Shown here piece by piece: positions 40,783 to 49,878 of a DNA stretch of 64,000 bases; within the stretch, counting starts at the first letter, position 1, and each line of letters begins with the position of its first letter. A program made the translations under genes and the position numbers. Source of the DNA: Vibrio nereis NBRC 15637 (GTDB lineage Bacteria > Pseudomonadota > Gammaproteobacteria > Enterobacterales > Vibrionaceae); NCBI RefSeq assembly GCF_001591105.1, contig NZ_BCUD01000006.1:1-64000 (forward strand), in the 5' to 3' direction. A model generated the notes under the pieces. That model was not told where the DNA came from, made no database searches, and saw only the letters and a program-made list of their open reading frames with translations.

Positions 40783-41301
40783 CTATCCTCTTCTGTGTTT
40801 ACGCTTATGTTTTGCTTTACGTTCTTTAAATGGCATCGCCATCGAAGCAAATTCTTTCATTGCACGACGGTAAACGTCCCGTTTAAAAGAAACCACTTGC
40901 CGAACTGGATACCAATAACTTACCCAACGCCAACCATCGAACTCAGGGGAGCTACCACGGAGCATATTGATTTTAGACTCATCACAGTCCAAACGCAGTA
41001 GAAACCATTTCTGTTTTTGACCGATACAAACGGGCTTGGACTCCCAACGAACAAGGCGTTTGGGTAATTTATATCTTAACCAATGACGACTTGTTGCAAC
41101 GATTTTCACATCATCCTTAGTAAGACCAACCTCTTCATACAACTCTCGATACATTGCCTGCTCGGGAGTTTCACCTTCATCAATGCCCCCTTGAGGGAAT
41201 TGCCATGAATGTTGTCCGTATCGTTTAGCCCAGAAGACCTGACCATGGTTGTTACAGATTACAATACCCACATTTAAGCGGTAACCATCGCCATCTATCA
41301 C
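40783..41301 (-). CDS. rppH: RNA pyrophosphohydrolase RppH
   Basis: RppH removes pyrophosphate from mRNA 5' ends and so triggers RNase E decay. The frame extends to 41478, but the true start is GTG at 41301: AGAGG lies 7 bp before it and the product [15 protein letters not shown]... is 172 residues, near E. coli RppH (176). The Nudix box [20 protein letters not shown] with EEVG is complete (about 38-60). Upstream lies the DnaA-box-rich region. Confidence 0.94.
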   Translation of the reverse strand: MIDGDGYRLNVGIVICNNHGQVFWAKRYGQHSWQFPQGGIDEGETPEQAMYRELYEEVGLTKDDVKIVATSRHWLRYKLPKRLVRWESKPVCIGQKQKWFLLRLDCDESKINMLRGSSPEFDGWRWVSYWYPVRQVVSFKRDVYRRAMKEFASMAMPFKERKAKHKRKHRRG

Positions 41302-41923
41302 TGGCCAACCTCTAATAAAATCTTTAATTACAGTGATTTTTCCACATATCCCCAATAGGAGCAAACTTACTAGTGTGACTAAGCCAGAAAATATCGCTTT
41401 CCTCCCCCATAATGGATAAGTTTTCGCCAGAACAAAGGTTATGCACACTAGGGTGAGACATAGACCACATTTATTCACCTTTTCTGTGTATAACTATGTG
41501 AAGAATTAGAGCGCAAGCGATTCCCTCAAAAAAACATAGCGCCATTTCATTACTCTACCATTCAAAAACAAAAACAAAAATAAAAACAAAAACAACAACT
41601 TGGAAAAGAAACGAGAGTTTAAAATCAGCTGGATGTGTAAATAGACTTACAACCGACTTAGATCGGTCAAAGATCAACCACCCCTACACTTACCCACAAA
41701 CAATATGTATCGATTCCGTTTATTTTAAATTATTCAAGTACAAAGCGAATGATAAAACACTGTTTATTCATACATGTTCTTTTATTTACCGTGATTTCTT
41801 GAGATAGCTTGTGGATAACCATAAAGTGACGATCATTCAGACAAAATGATCGAAGTCCACACGATAAAAATAAGATTAATTTCCGCTACAATAAGGCCTA
41901 GTAACCCCAAGCATAAGATCACT
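41302..41923. other. rppH-mutH intergenic region with DnaA-box cluster (DARS2-like candidate)
   Basis: A 622-bp non-coding region between divergent genes. Matches to the DnaA-box consensus TTWTNCACA: TTTTCCACA 41338-41346 (+), TTATGCACA 41439-41447 (+), TTATACACA 41485-41493 (-), TTATCCACA 41810-41818 (-). One-mismatch copies lie at 41471-41479 (+), 41497-41505 (-), 41634-41642 (-) and 41690-41698 (+). As far as I recall, E. coli DARS2, which regenerates ATP-DnaA, lies in this same neighbourhood next to mutH. No ORF here is convincing; the upstream frame extension of rppH is not coding. Confidence 0.6.
41563..41599. repeat. Short tandem repeat (CAAAAA)n
   Basis: Five 6-bp units, CAAAAA x3, TAAAAA, CAAAAA, followed by CAACAAC, in the DnaA-box region. 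One strand is almost pure A with phased C. No coding frame crosses it. Confidence 0.8.
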
Positions 41924-42589
41924 ATGAAACCAGAACCAAAATCCGAAGCAGAGCTTATGGAGCGAGCGCAGAACATCGCAGGAATCACTTTCGCAGAGCT
42001 TGCTGAAGAGGCCGGAATGCTTGTACCGCCAGATTTAAAACGAGATAAAGGCTGGGTCGGACAGCTTCTAGAGTGGCATTTAGGCGCTAATTCAGGAAGC
42101 AAACCTCAACAAGACTTTGAGCGACTGGGGATTGAACTCAAAACCATTCCCATTAGCTATACGGGTAAACCTCTAGAAACCACGTTTGTCTGCGTGGCTC
42201 CTCTTATTGGTGTACAAGGACTCACGTGGGAAACGAGCCATGTTCGTAATAAGCTCTCTCGCGTCCTGTGGATTCCGGTTGAAGGTGAACGAGAAATCCC
42301 TTTGGCAGAAAGACGGGTTGGCTCTCCACTGATCTGGTCGCCAACAAAAGAAGAAGAGTCGCAGTTGAAAGTAGACTGGGAAGAACTGATGGAAATGATC
42401 GTTATCGGTCAAGTAGAGCAAATCACGGCGCGTCATGGAGAAGTGCTGCAACTGAGACCAAAAGCAGCCAACAGCCGAGCCCTCACAGAAGCGTATGGCG
42501 CTAGTGGTAAACCAATCAAAACCCTTCCGCGCGGTTTTTACCTACGCACCCAGTTTACCGCGAAGATTTTGGAGCAGAACTTCGCTTAA
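41924..42589 (+). CDS. mutH: DNA mismatch repair endonuclease MutH
   Basis: MutH nicks the unmethylated strand at hemimethylated GATC after activation by MutS and MutL, so the organism should use Dam-directed repair. The 221-residue product has the catalytic D-E-x-K set in [11 protein letters not shown] (about 66-76). The frame extends upstream to 41846, but ATG 41924 matches the family N-terminus. Its stop overlaps the stop of the convergent small gene by 4 bp. Confidence 0.95.
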   Translation: MKPEPKSEAELMERAQNIAGITFAELAEEAGMLVPPDLKRDKGWVGQLLEWHLGANSGSKPQQDFERLGIELKTIPISYTGKPLETTFVCVAPLIGVQGLTWETSHVRNKLSRVLWIPVEGEREIPLAERRVGSPLIWSPTKEEESQLKVDWEELMEMIVIGQVEQITARHGEVLQLRPKAANSRALTEAYGASGKPIKTLPRGFYLRTQFTAKILEQNFA

Positions 42590-42891
42590 TGAACAAGCGA
42601 AAGTTCGACATCCTGATACAGTGGTCCGTCGCCTGCCCCGCACTCATCATAAGCATTGTGTAATCGTAAATACGCACGCTCTACCCCTAATCTTGTCAGC
42701 TCTTCTTTGACCTGATCAAGAGAGTCAAAGTGGACAGGCTCATCATCCACTTTGATGGGCTCGAGCTTATGTTTGTACTCAACGGCCAACAAATACTGAG
42801 ATAGATCTGCACAGCCAATCACAAATACTTTCGGAGATTGGCTGTGCTTATGGTACGCATGCATCCATTTATCTAACTGGGTCATCTTCAT
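42586..42891 (-). CDS. Small conserved protein, DUF6482-like, unknown function
   Basis: A 101-residue soluble protein without signal or membrane segments. The family name is from memory of similar Vibrio proteins and is uncertain. It contains [18 protein letters not shown] and ends in an acidic part. It is convergent with mutH, sharing TTAA as both stop codons. An in-frame Met two codons downstream is an alternative start. Function not known. Confidence 0.75.
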   Translation of the reverse strand: MKMTQLDKWMHAYHKHSQSPKVFVIGCADLSQYLLAVEYKHKLEPIKVDDEPVHFDSLDQVKEELTRLGVERAYLRLHNAYDECGAGDGPLYQDVELSLVH

Positions 42892-43019
42892 AGTTCACCT
42901 CCATCAGATAATTTTAGCCAATAGCACAAAAATTGCGAAATTGTTGGCCCGCCCCATTTTTTCCGATGCTTTAATCCCCTATATTGGAGAGATAAAATCG
43001 AAAATGACAAGGAAGGTTC

Positions 43020-44054
43020 ATGCAATACAATAAGTTACCTCACTCTACACTAGAGGTGAGTAAAATCTGTCTTGGCACCATGACCTTTGGTGAACAGAAT
43101 ACTCAGCAGGAAGCCTTTGAGCAGTTGGATTATGCTGTTGAAAGAGGCGTCAATTTTATTGATACAGCAGAGATGTATCCGGTCCCTCCGCAGGCAAAGA
43201 CACAAGGACGAACAGAAGAGTATATTGGACACTGGTTGAAACAATCAGGAAAACGAGAAAAAGTCATCCTTGCTACCAAAGTCGCTGGGCCTCGCAACGT
43301 GCCGTATATTCGCGACAATATGAGCCTTGATCGACGTAATATCCACTTAGCCATTGATGACAGCTTAAAACGGCTTCAGACTGATTATGTCGACCTCTAT
43401 CAACTGCACTGGCCGCAGCGACAGACAAACTGCTTTGGTCAGTTAAATTACCCCAACCCTGACTCGCAAGAAGAAGTCACATTAATTGAAACGTTAGAAG
43501 CACTCGCTGAACTCATCAAAGCGGGCAAGGTTCGTTATATCGGGGTTTCCAATGAAACACCGTGGGGAGTGATGAGCTTGCTGCGTCTGGCAGAAAAACA
43601 CGAGTTACCAAGAATTGTCTCCATCCAAAATCCATACAATTTATTGAACAGAAGCTTTGAAGTCGGCCTATCTGAAATCAGCCACTATGAAGGCGTCCAA
43701 CTACTCGCATACTCTCCCCTCGCATTTGGCTGTTTAAGCGGTAAATACCTAAACGGACAAAAGCCAAGTGGGGCAAGATGCTCTTTATTCGAACGATTCG
43801 TACGCTACTTTACGCCACAAGGCATCCAGGCCACGGAAGCCTATGTCAATTTAGCGAGAGAGCATGGTCTCGACCCGGCACAAATGGCGCTTGCATTTGT
43901 CAACCAACGTCCGTTTGTCGCCGCCAACATCATCGGAGCCACAAACTTAGAGCAACTCAAATCCAATATCGACAGCTTAGATGTCGAATTAACGGATGAG
44001 TTACTGCAAGGTTTACAAGAGATTGGCACAACTTACTCCAACCCGTGTCCTTAA
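43020..44054 (+). CDS. tas: Aldo/keto reductase Tas
   Basis: A 344-residue NADP(H)-dependent aldo/keto reductase, very similar throughout to E. coli Tas (346), for which the natural substrate is unclear. The AKR catalytic Tyr is in IDTAEMYPVPP (about 48-58) and LYQLHWPQR carries the conserved His. In E. coli tas also lies close to mutH. AAGGA precedes the start. Confidence 0.93.
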   Translation: MQYNKLPHSTLEVSKICLGTMTFGEQNTQQEAFEQLDYAVERGVNFIDTAEMYPVPPQAKTQGRTEEYIGHWLKQSGKREKVILATKVAGPRNVPYIRDNMSLDRRNIHLAIDDSLKRLQTDYVDLYQLHWPQRQTNCFGQLNYPNPDSQEEVTLIETLEALAELIKAGKVRYIGVSNETPWGVMSLLRLAEKHELPRIVSIQNPYNLLNRSFEVGLSEISHYEGVQLLAYSPLAFGCLSGKYLNGQKPSGARCSLFERFVRYFTPQGIQATEAYVNLAREHGLDPAQMALAFVNQRPFVAANIIGATNLEQLKSNIDSLDVELTDELLQGLQEIGTTYSNPCP

Positions 44055-44095
44055 TTGGCAAATGACACGGAAAGAAAAACGCTAAGGATTAAGAT

Positions 44096-44449
44096 ATGAA
44101 GCAAGCTCCAATTAAAGAAGAGATCACGTTCGACGATTTTGCCAAAGTGGATATCCGAGTGGGCACAATTATCGAAGTCAGTGAAGTCATAAAGTCAGAC
44201 AAACTGATGAAACTTACCGTAGATTTTGGGGATCATACTCGCTCTATCTTGGCTGGCATCAAACAAGAACGAAACAACCCAAAAGAAATTGAGGGAAAAC
44301 AGGCGCTATTCGTAGTCAACCTGCCTGAAAGAAAGATGGCTGGTGAGGTATCTCAAGGGATGCTTTTTGACATCGGCTATGAAGATAAACTACAACCCTG
44401 TTTGGCTTGCCCTGAATCAATAATGCCTAATGGAGCGAGAGCGGGGTAA
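44096..44449 (+). CDS. tRNA-binding domain protein (CsaA / MetRS C-terminal-like)
   Basis: A 117-residue protein made of one OB-fold tRNA-binding domain. The motif DFAKVDIRVGTIIEV (about 14-28) and the C-terminal PNGARAG are typical of CsaA, YgjH and the C-terminal domain of MetG. CsaA-type proteins bind tRNA and may act as chaperones; the role here is not known. It starts 41 bp after tas and may share its transcript. Confidence 0.85.
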   Translation: MKQAPIKEEITFDDFAKVDIRVGTIIEVSEVIKSDKLMKLTVDFGDHTRSILAGIKQERNNPKEIEGKQALFVVNLPERKMAGEVSQGMLFDIGYEDKLQPCLACPESIMPNGARAG

Positions 44450-44549
44450 CGTATTTGTTATCAAGTGATAAATGCAGCACATAAAGCTTGTGCTCATCCA
44501 TCAATGCAAAGTTGCCAGCCTTATAGTTCATAAAGCTGGCGCGAAGTTA

Positions 44550-44579
44550 GAGGGGCTGGAAGTTAAACCAGCCCCTCTT
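44550..44579. terminator. Strong hairpin after the DUF1127 gene
   Basis: AGAGGGGCTGG / CCAGCCCCTCT with 8-nt loop, directly after the DUF1127 stop and downstream of the convergent tRNA-binding gene. T-runs are poor on both strands, so termination is likely but not proved. Confidence 0.6.
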
Positions 44580-44581
44580 AA

Positions 44582-44833
44582 TTACGTCGGTATTCGCGCA
44601 GTCAGCACTCGGCGAAGGTGACGAATACGACGTTCAACGGTGACGCTTTCAGGCTCACTGCGCCCTAGCAAACGACCATCCAAACCTAAGCCTATATCTT
44701 TGAGCAAATGTTTGTTGTGCCAAGGGATATCAAAAGCGCTTCGTCTTACTTTACGTTTCCACGCGCGCTCTTCACGGCGAAGATCGGCTTTAATCAATAC
44801 GGTGGCTAATTTTAGATATAAAGAATGGTTCAT
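44582..44833 (-). CDS. DUF1127 family small protein
   Basis: An 83-residue basic protein. The C-terminal part NKHLLKDIGLGLDGRLLG resembles the DUF1127 motif (L-x-D-I-G-L), which in other bacteria is linked to RNA turnover, phosphate or stress responses. The frame reaches 44881, but ATG 44833 has GGAG at good distance. It is next to the 26-residue small ORF on the same strand. Function unknown. Confidence 0.8.
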   Translation of the reverse strand: MNHSLYLKLATVLIKADLRREERAWKRKVRRSAFDIPWHNKHLLKDIGLGLDGRLLGRSEPESVTVERRIRHLRRVLTARIPT

Positions 44834-44990
44834 GATAATTCTCCAGTTACAATGAGGCTGAGAAAAGATCAACGAATCCATGAAAATAAGGCGGATCTAA
44901 AAATTCGCTGCTTTTCCGCAGCCAATTTAAAGAAAAAGGTTACGGATTAACTACATTGCTTGGTTAGACTTATGATCAGACATATCGAGC

Positions 44991-45071
44991 TTAATGCTTG
45001 GTAAAAGCGGCTACAGATACGGTTAGATCATCAGAAGCACAGTTCAATGACATTGCGTTCAATTGTTTCAT
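44991..45071 (-). CDS. Probable 26-residue small protein, new
   Basis: A 27-codon ORF starting MKQLNAMSLNCASDD and ending VAAFTKH. It has a consensus ribosome-binding site AGGAGG 6 bp before the ATG and a sigma-70-type promoter (TTGAAA 45165-45170, 16 bp, TAGAAT 45143-45148) with a 65-nt leader. A weak hairpin GCTGC/GCAGC with a T-rich tail lies downstream (44899-44922). I recognise no family. No signal peptide or membrane helix. It lies between vpsR and a DUF1127 gene, all on the minus strand. Confidence 0.6.
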   Translation of the reverse strand: MKQLNAMSLNCASDDLTVSVAAFTKH

Positions 45072-45142
45072 TGTGTGCCTCCTAGCTATGTATTAATCCA
45101 AATAGGTGTGTATGTAGGTTATGAGCCTAAGCTCATTGTTAA

Positions 45143-45170
45143 ATTCTATGCATATGAGGTGATATTTCAA
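45143..45170 (-). promoter_or_regulatory. Promoter of the 26-residue small ORF
   Basis: Minus strand TTGAAA (45165-45170), 16-bp spacer, TAGAAT (45143-45148). An inverted repeat ATGAGC-CTAA-GCTCAT (45121-45136) begins at the predicted transcription start and would form a 5' hairpin in the mRNA. Confidence 0.55.
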
Positions 45171-45340
45171 CCACTTTGTAACATTTAAAATTAAAACAAT
45201 GTATTACCCCAGAAATGAAGCCTAACAATGCTTTGGAATAAGATATTCACCCTGTAAATAACAAGTTAGCCGTAGATACTGTTATCTGGTGAGTAAGCCA
45301 CACTGTTCCTCAGGGCAGCTTATTCACTCTCTCGCATACA

Positions 45341-46675
45341 TTAGACCGTTGCGTCACTAATTAGGTTGTGTTTATTCAGTAGGCGATACATCGTCGCACG
45401 CGATACTCCCAACTCTTTCGCTGCCATAGAAACTTGTCCCGAATGCGACTCTAGAACCAACAACAATGCGTCCCTTTCACTGCGTTCACGAATACTTTTA
45501 AGACTGCGCTTGCCATCGCTGCGCTTAGGTAGGTCGAGATGTTCTTCGTCTAGCATCACCGTATCTGACATTAAGACGATACGTTTGACTTGGTTCATCA
45601 ACTCTCGAACGTTACCTGGCCAATGGTAACGCGTTAATGTACGCGCTGCTTGCTCCGTGAAGCTCCTTGCCTGTGCGTTGTATTCTTTGGAATACTCTTG
45701 CAAGAAATATCGCGCCAGAATCGCTATATCTCCCGCTCTTTCTTTCAAGCTTGGGACATTAATACGCAAAACATTGATGTAATGATAAAGCTCTTCATTA
45801 AAGTCACCATCAATCAAGGCTTTTTCAATATCAGCAGAGTTTGCTGCAAGAACACGAACGTCCACTTCTTTGCGACCACTATCGGTTTCTACTGTCCCTT
45901 CCTGAAGGAACCTCAATAAGTTCACTTGCTGAGATTTCGGCAGAGTGAGAATATCATTTAGGAGAATGGTCCCTCCGTCTGCCCGCTCTAATAAACAAGG
46001 CTCTGAAGGATCTTCACGATTGATACCGAATAGATCGCTTTCGATACTTCTTTCAGGCATCGCTCGGCAATTAACGGAGATAAACTCCTTATTGGCACGC
46101 GAAGAGGTTTTGTGAACAGCTTTAGCAACTGTCTCCTTGCCTGTTCCATTCTCACCATAAATAAGAATACTGACATCGGTCGGCCCAATGCGTTTAATCT
46201 GATCTCGCAGCCTTTTCATTGGAACGGACTCGCCAATCAGCCCCATATCACTGTTATTACCGTAGTGAGGCCATACCTTTTTTTCCAGCTTTAACATACC
46301 TAGCTGGTGTCCAATGGTACTGAGTAGCTGCGCATCCGGGATCGGCGCAGTAAAGAAATCGATACAAAAGTTAACGATAAATTGGCAGATAGTATCCGAA
46401 CTCAGTTGAGACTCACGAATAAACGCGATCCAGCGAATTTGCTTGTGATTACTCACTAAATTCGCAATGCCATTTAAACTGAACTCATCATGACTGAGAT
46501 CGACAATGCCAATGCATGGGCCAGTTTCACTGAATAATGTGTCTGCCTTACGCAAATCGGCACACTGTGTACATCTCCAACCCACTTGTTCTAATACTGA
46601 AAGCCAAGGCTCATAGGTCCCCCCAACCACAACAAGGGAACCAGGAACGGAATCCATCCTAAACTGACTACGCAT
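45341..46675 (-). CDS. vpsR: Biofilm transcriptional regulator VpsR
   Basis: VpsR is the c-di-GMP-responsive master activator of vps exopolysaccharide and biofilm genes. The 444 residues comprise a receiver-like domain with Asp59 (the position known in V. cholerae VpsR), an NtrC-type AAA+ domain with Walker A GENGTGKE (about 175) and a C-terminal Fis-type HTH (about 415-438, VSMAAKELGVSRATMYRLL). The sigma-54-contacting GAFTGA loop is missing (SDLFGINREDPSEP instead) and Walker B reads TILLNDI, so it should work with sigma-70, as shown for VpsR. Confidence 0.93.
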   Translation of the reverse strand: MRSQFRMDSVPGSLVVVGGTYEPWLSVLEQVGWRCTQCADLRKADTLFSETGPCIGIVDLSHDEFSLNGIANLVSNHKQIRWIAFIRESQLSSDTICQFIVNFCIDFFTAPIPDAQLLSTIGHQLGMLKLEKKVWPHYGNNSDMGLIGESVPMKRLRDQIKRIGPTDVSILIYGENGTGKETVAKAVHKTSSRANKEFISVNCRAMPERSIESDLFGINREDPSEPCLLERADGGTILLNDILTLPKSQQVNLLRFLQEGTVETDSGRKEVDVRVLAANSADIEKALIDGDFNEELYHYINVLRINVPSLKERAGDIAILARYFLQEYSKEYNAQARSFTEQAARTLTRYHWPGNVRELMNQVKRIVLMSDTVMLDEEHLDLPKRSDGKRSLKSIRERSERDALLLVLESHSGQVSMAAKELGVSRATMYRLLNKHNLISDATV

Positions 46676-47008
46676 ACGGTCTAATCCTTATTATTAATAA
46701 AACCAATGCAGTGCTATCAATAGCACATGTAATTTTGCAGTTACAATATAGAGACTTAAGCAGAGAATCTGTCTTACTTATAAGACTACGCGGTGGATAT
46801 CGATTTTTCCACACGATATGGAATGCGGTTCAAAGAAAGTTTTCACGATATAAGGCTCCCGCTTCCTGTTACAAACGATTTGATTTACGAAAATAAGGAT
46901 ATGTAGCACGTAAATGTAGAGCAAATAGGTAATTAGAGTACGATATTGTTTGCCTTAGCGAAGCTGACTAATCCCGCATGATTTCTTTAATACTGATTTT
47001 TCGGCAAT
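46676..47008. other. vpsR upstream region
   Basis: About 330 bp without a credible gene; a 61-codon plus-strand frame from 46711 has no ribosome-binding site. It holds an inverted repeat GTGCTAT-CA-ATAGCAC at 46711-46726 and a direct repeat CACGATAT at about 46813 and 46844. Confidence 0.5.
46711..46726. promoter_or_regulatory. Inverted repeat before vpsR, candidate operator
   Basis: GTGCTATCAATAGCAC, 7-bp perfect arms with a 2-bp centre, 36 bp upstream of the vpsR start. It could be an autoregulatory or other regulator site, or an RNA hairpin in the leader. Confidence 0.4.
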
Positions 47009-47035
47009 AAAAAAGCCACCCGGAGGTGGCTTTTA
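47009..47035 (-). terminator. lysS terminator
   Basis: AAAAGCCACC / GGTGGCTTTTTT on the minus strand, 23 bp after lysS. Confidence 0.9.
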
Positions 47036-47057
47036 AACTCTTAACTCATTCTATTGC

Positions 47058-48575
47058 TTAAGCTTGCGGACGCATTGCTGGGAACAGAATCACGTCACGG
47101 ATTGTGTGCGTGTTGGTAAATAGCATCGCTAGACGGTCGATACCAATACCCTGACCCGCTGTTGGTGGAAGGCCGTGCTCTAGTGCAGTGATGTAATCTG
47201 CATCGTAGTACATTGCTTCATCATCGCCCGCGTCTTTCGCGTCAACTTGCGCTTTAAAGCGTGCGTCTTGGTCTTCCGCATCGTTCAGCTCAGAGAAACC
47301 ATTCGCTACTTCACGACCACCGATAAAGAATTCGAAACGGTCAGTGAAGAATGGGTTGTCATCGCTACGACGTGCCAGTGGAGAAATATCCGCTGGGTAA
47401 CCCGTGATGAACGTTGGTTGAATTAGCTGAGGTTCCGCCGTTTCACCAAAGATCTCTTCAAGTAGTTGACCACATGTCCAGAAAGTTTCTACTTCAACGT
47501 GTACCGATTTCGCGATCGAAACCATTAGTTCACGGTTTTGCAGATCTTCTTCAGTCAGAGCCTGAATTTGTTCGTGATCTGGGTTGTAGTGTTTGATCGC
47601 TTCAAACATGCTCATGCGCGCGTAAGTACCGCCGAACTCTACCGTCTCTTCGCCGTAAGGCATGGATGTTGAACCAAGAACTTCCATCGCTACTGTGCTT
47701 AGCATTTCTTCCGTCAGATCCATCAGATCTTTGTAGTCCGCGTAAGCTTGGTAGAATTCCATCATAGTGAATTCTGGGTTGTGACGAGGAGACAAACCTT
47801 CGTTACGGAAGTTACGGTTGATTTCGAATACACGGTCAAAACCACCCACAACCAAGCGTTTGAGGTATAGCTCTGGTGCAACACGTAGGTACATATCGAT
47901 ATCTAGCGCGTTGTGGTGAGTGATAAATGGACGCGCTGTCGCACCACCAGGGATCACGTGCATCATTGGCGTTTCGACTTCTAAGTAGCCTTTTGCGCTC
48001 ATGAAGTTACGAATCGCTGAAACCAGCTTAGAACGTACGATGAATGCCTGACGCGAGTCTTCGTTCACGATTAGGTCAACGTAACGCTGACGGTAACGCA
48101 TCTCTTGGTCTGTTAGACCGTGGAACTTCTCTGGTAGAGGACGTAGCGCTTTAGTCAGCAACTCGTACTCTTCCATGTTGACGTATAGGTCGCCTTTACC
48201 AGACTTGTGCAGCGCACCTTTCACACCGATGATGTCACCGATATCTAGACCTTGATATTTTGCTTTAAGCTCTTTCTGTACGTCTTTTGCAGCATACGCC
48301 TGAATACGGCCTGAAGTTTCTTGGATCACTAGGAACGGACCACGTTTCGCCATAATACGGCCTGCGATTGCAACTACGTGGTTAAGCTCTTCTAGCTCTT
48401 CCTTCGTCTTCTCACCGAACTCTTTTTGAAGGTCGCCCGCTAGTGCGTCACGACGGAAGTCGTTTGGGTGGCCGTTTGCTTTGCAGCTCTTACGGATCTC
48501 GTCCAGTTTCGCGCGGCGTTCAGCAATCAGCTTGTTTTCTTCTTGTACGTTGTCGTTTTGAACAGCATCAGTCAT
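47058..48575 (-). CDS. lysS: Lysyl-tRNA synthetase, class II
   Basis: Charges tRNA-Lys. The 505-residue length equals that of E. coli LysS. An N-terminal OB-fold anticodon-binding domain (about 65-150) precedes the class II core with motif 2 [15 protein letters not shown] and motif 3 [10 protein letters not shown] near the C-terminus. It starts 42 bp after prfB, the conserved prfB-lysS operon. Confidence 0.97.
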   Translation of the reverse strand: MTDAVQNDNVQEENKLIAERRAKLDEIRKSCKANGHPNDFRRDALAGDLQKEFGEKTKEELEELNHVVAIAGRIMAKRGPFLVIQETSGRIQAYAAKDVQKELKAKYQGLDIGDIIGVKGALHKSGKGDLYVNMEEYELLTKALRPLPEKFHGLTDQEMRYRQRYVDLIVNEDSRQAFIVRSKLVSAIRNFMSAKGYLEVETPMMHVIPGGATARPFITHHNALDIDMYLRVAPELYLKRLVVGGFDRVFEINRNFRNEGLSPRHNPEFTMMEFYQAYADYKDLMDLTEEMLSTVAMEVLGSTSMPYGEETVEFGGTYARMSMFEAIKHYNPDHEQIQALTEEDLQNRELMVSIAKSVHVEVETFWTCGQLLEEIFGETAEPQLIQPTFITGYPADISPLARRSDDNPFFTDRFEFFIGGREVANGFSELNDAEDQDARFKAQVDAKDAGDDEAMYYDADYITALEHGLPPTAGQGIGIDRLAMLFTNTHTIRDVILFPAMRPQA

Positions 48576-48617
48576 TTTTCGATGTATCCTGTTTCGCTTT
48601 GAGTGTCGGTGAAAAGC

Positions 48618-49716
48618 TTAAAGGCCTGATTTCAGGCTAGCTTCAATAAATTTGTCTAGGTCGCCGTCTAGGACCGCTTGAGTGTTGCGGTTTTCAACGC
48701 CTGTGCGTAGGTCTTTGATTCGGGAGTCATCCAGAACATAAGAACGGATCTGGCTACCCCAACCGATGTCAGACTTAGCATCTTCGTTTGCTTGTTTCTC
48801 AGCATTCTGTTTTTGCAATTCAAGTTCAAACAATTTTGCACGTAGTTGCTTCATCGCTTGATCTTTGTTTTTGTGCTGAGAACGGTCGTTCTGACACTGA
48901 ACCACTGTATTCGTCGGTACGTGCGTAATACGGACCGCAGATTCCGTGGTGTTAACGTGCTGACCGCCCGCACCAGATGCGCGGTAAACGTCAATACGCA
49001 GATCCGATGGGTTAATGTCGATATCGATGTTGTCATCAATCTCTGGGTAAACAAACGCAGATGCAAACGAAGTATGGCGTCGACCACTTGAGTCAAATGG
49101 TGACTTACGTACCAAGCGGTGAACACCTGTTTCTGTGCGTAGCCAACCGTAAGCGTATTCGCCAGAGATCTTCACTGTTGCGCCTTTAAGACCAGCAACT
49201 TCACCTTCCGAAACTTCGATCACTTCGGTCTTAAAGCCTTTCGCTTCAGCCCAGCGCAAATACATACGCAGCATCATTGAAGTCCAATCTTGTGCTTCAG
49301 TACCACCCGAACCAGACTGAAGGTCAATATAGCAATCGGACGAATCATGATCGCCTGAGAACATACGACGGAATTCCAGCTTTTCCAGCTTAGCTTCTAA
49401 CTCAGCCAGTTCAGGCTCAATTTCATCAAATGTTTCTTGGTCTTCTTCTTCAACAGCAAGCTCTAGTAGACCTTCAACGTCTTCTACACCTTGATCTAGT
49501 TGGTCGATCGTTTCAACAACGGCTTCTAATGATGCACGTTCTTTACCTAACGCTTGGGCACGTTCAGGTTCGTTCCATACATCCGGTTGTTCCAGTTCTG
49601 CGTTTACTTCTTCTAGACGCTCGTGTTTAGCGTCATAGTCAAAGATACCCCCTCAGGACATTCGTGCGCTCAGACACGTCCTGTAAGCGGTTTTTAATAG
49701 GATTGATTTCAAACAT
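48618..49716 (-). CDS. prfB: Peptide chain release factor 2, with programmed +1 frameshift
   Basis: RF2 ends translation at UGA and UAA. The first 25 codons ([14 protein letters not shown]...LRGYL) start at ATG 49716 and end at an in-frame TGA (49641-49639). The site reads AGGGGG-TAT-CTT-TGA-C, the same slippery site and internal Shine-Dalgarno as E. coli. A +1 shift at CTT continues in the frame that ends at 48618, giving 365 residues, exactly the E. coli length. The GGQ motif is present in [17 protein letters not shown] (peptidyl hydrolysis) and SPFDSS is the SPF codon-recognition motif. Simple gene finders report only a 248-residue fragment from 49364. Confidence 0.97.
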
Positions 49717-49820
49717 GTTTGCTCAACATTTATGAGTAGAATTTAACCGAAGAATTGTACTGAAAAGTGTGATGAAGATACAGGAATTTTTTGATATTGC
49801 GTAATAATCCATCAGATACA

Positions 49821-49859
49821 AAAATCCCCTGCTACGCCTTGCATTGCAGGGGATTTTCC
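49821..49859 (-). terminator. brnQ terminator
   Basis: Hairpin AAAATCCCCTGCAATG / TAGCAGGGGATTTTT on the minus strand, 20 bp after brnQ and upstream of prfB. Confidence 0.8.
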
Positions 49860-49878
49860 TTTCAGTTATGACGCTTGA

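Noticed and set aside
41302..41478. N-terminal extension of RppH with a hydrophobic segment
   Set aside because: The GTG at 41301 has a proper ribosome-binding site and gives the family length; the extension is just open frame.
46711..46896. 61-codon plus-strand frame upstream of vpsR
   Set aside because: Begins within an inverted repeat, no Shine-Dalgarno, composition not protein-like.
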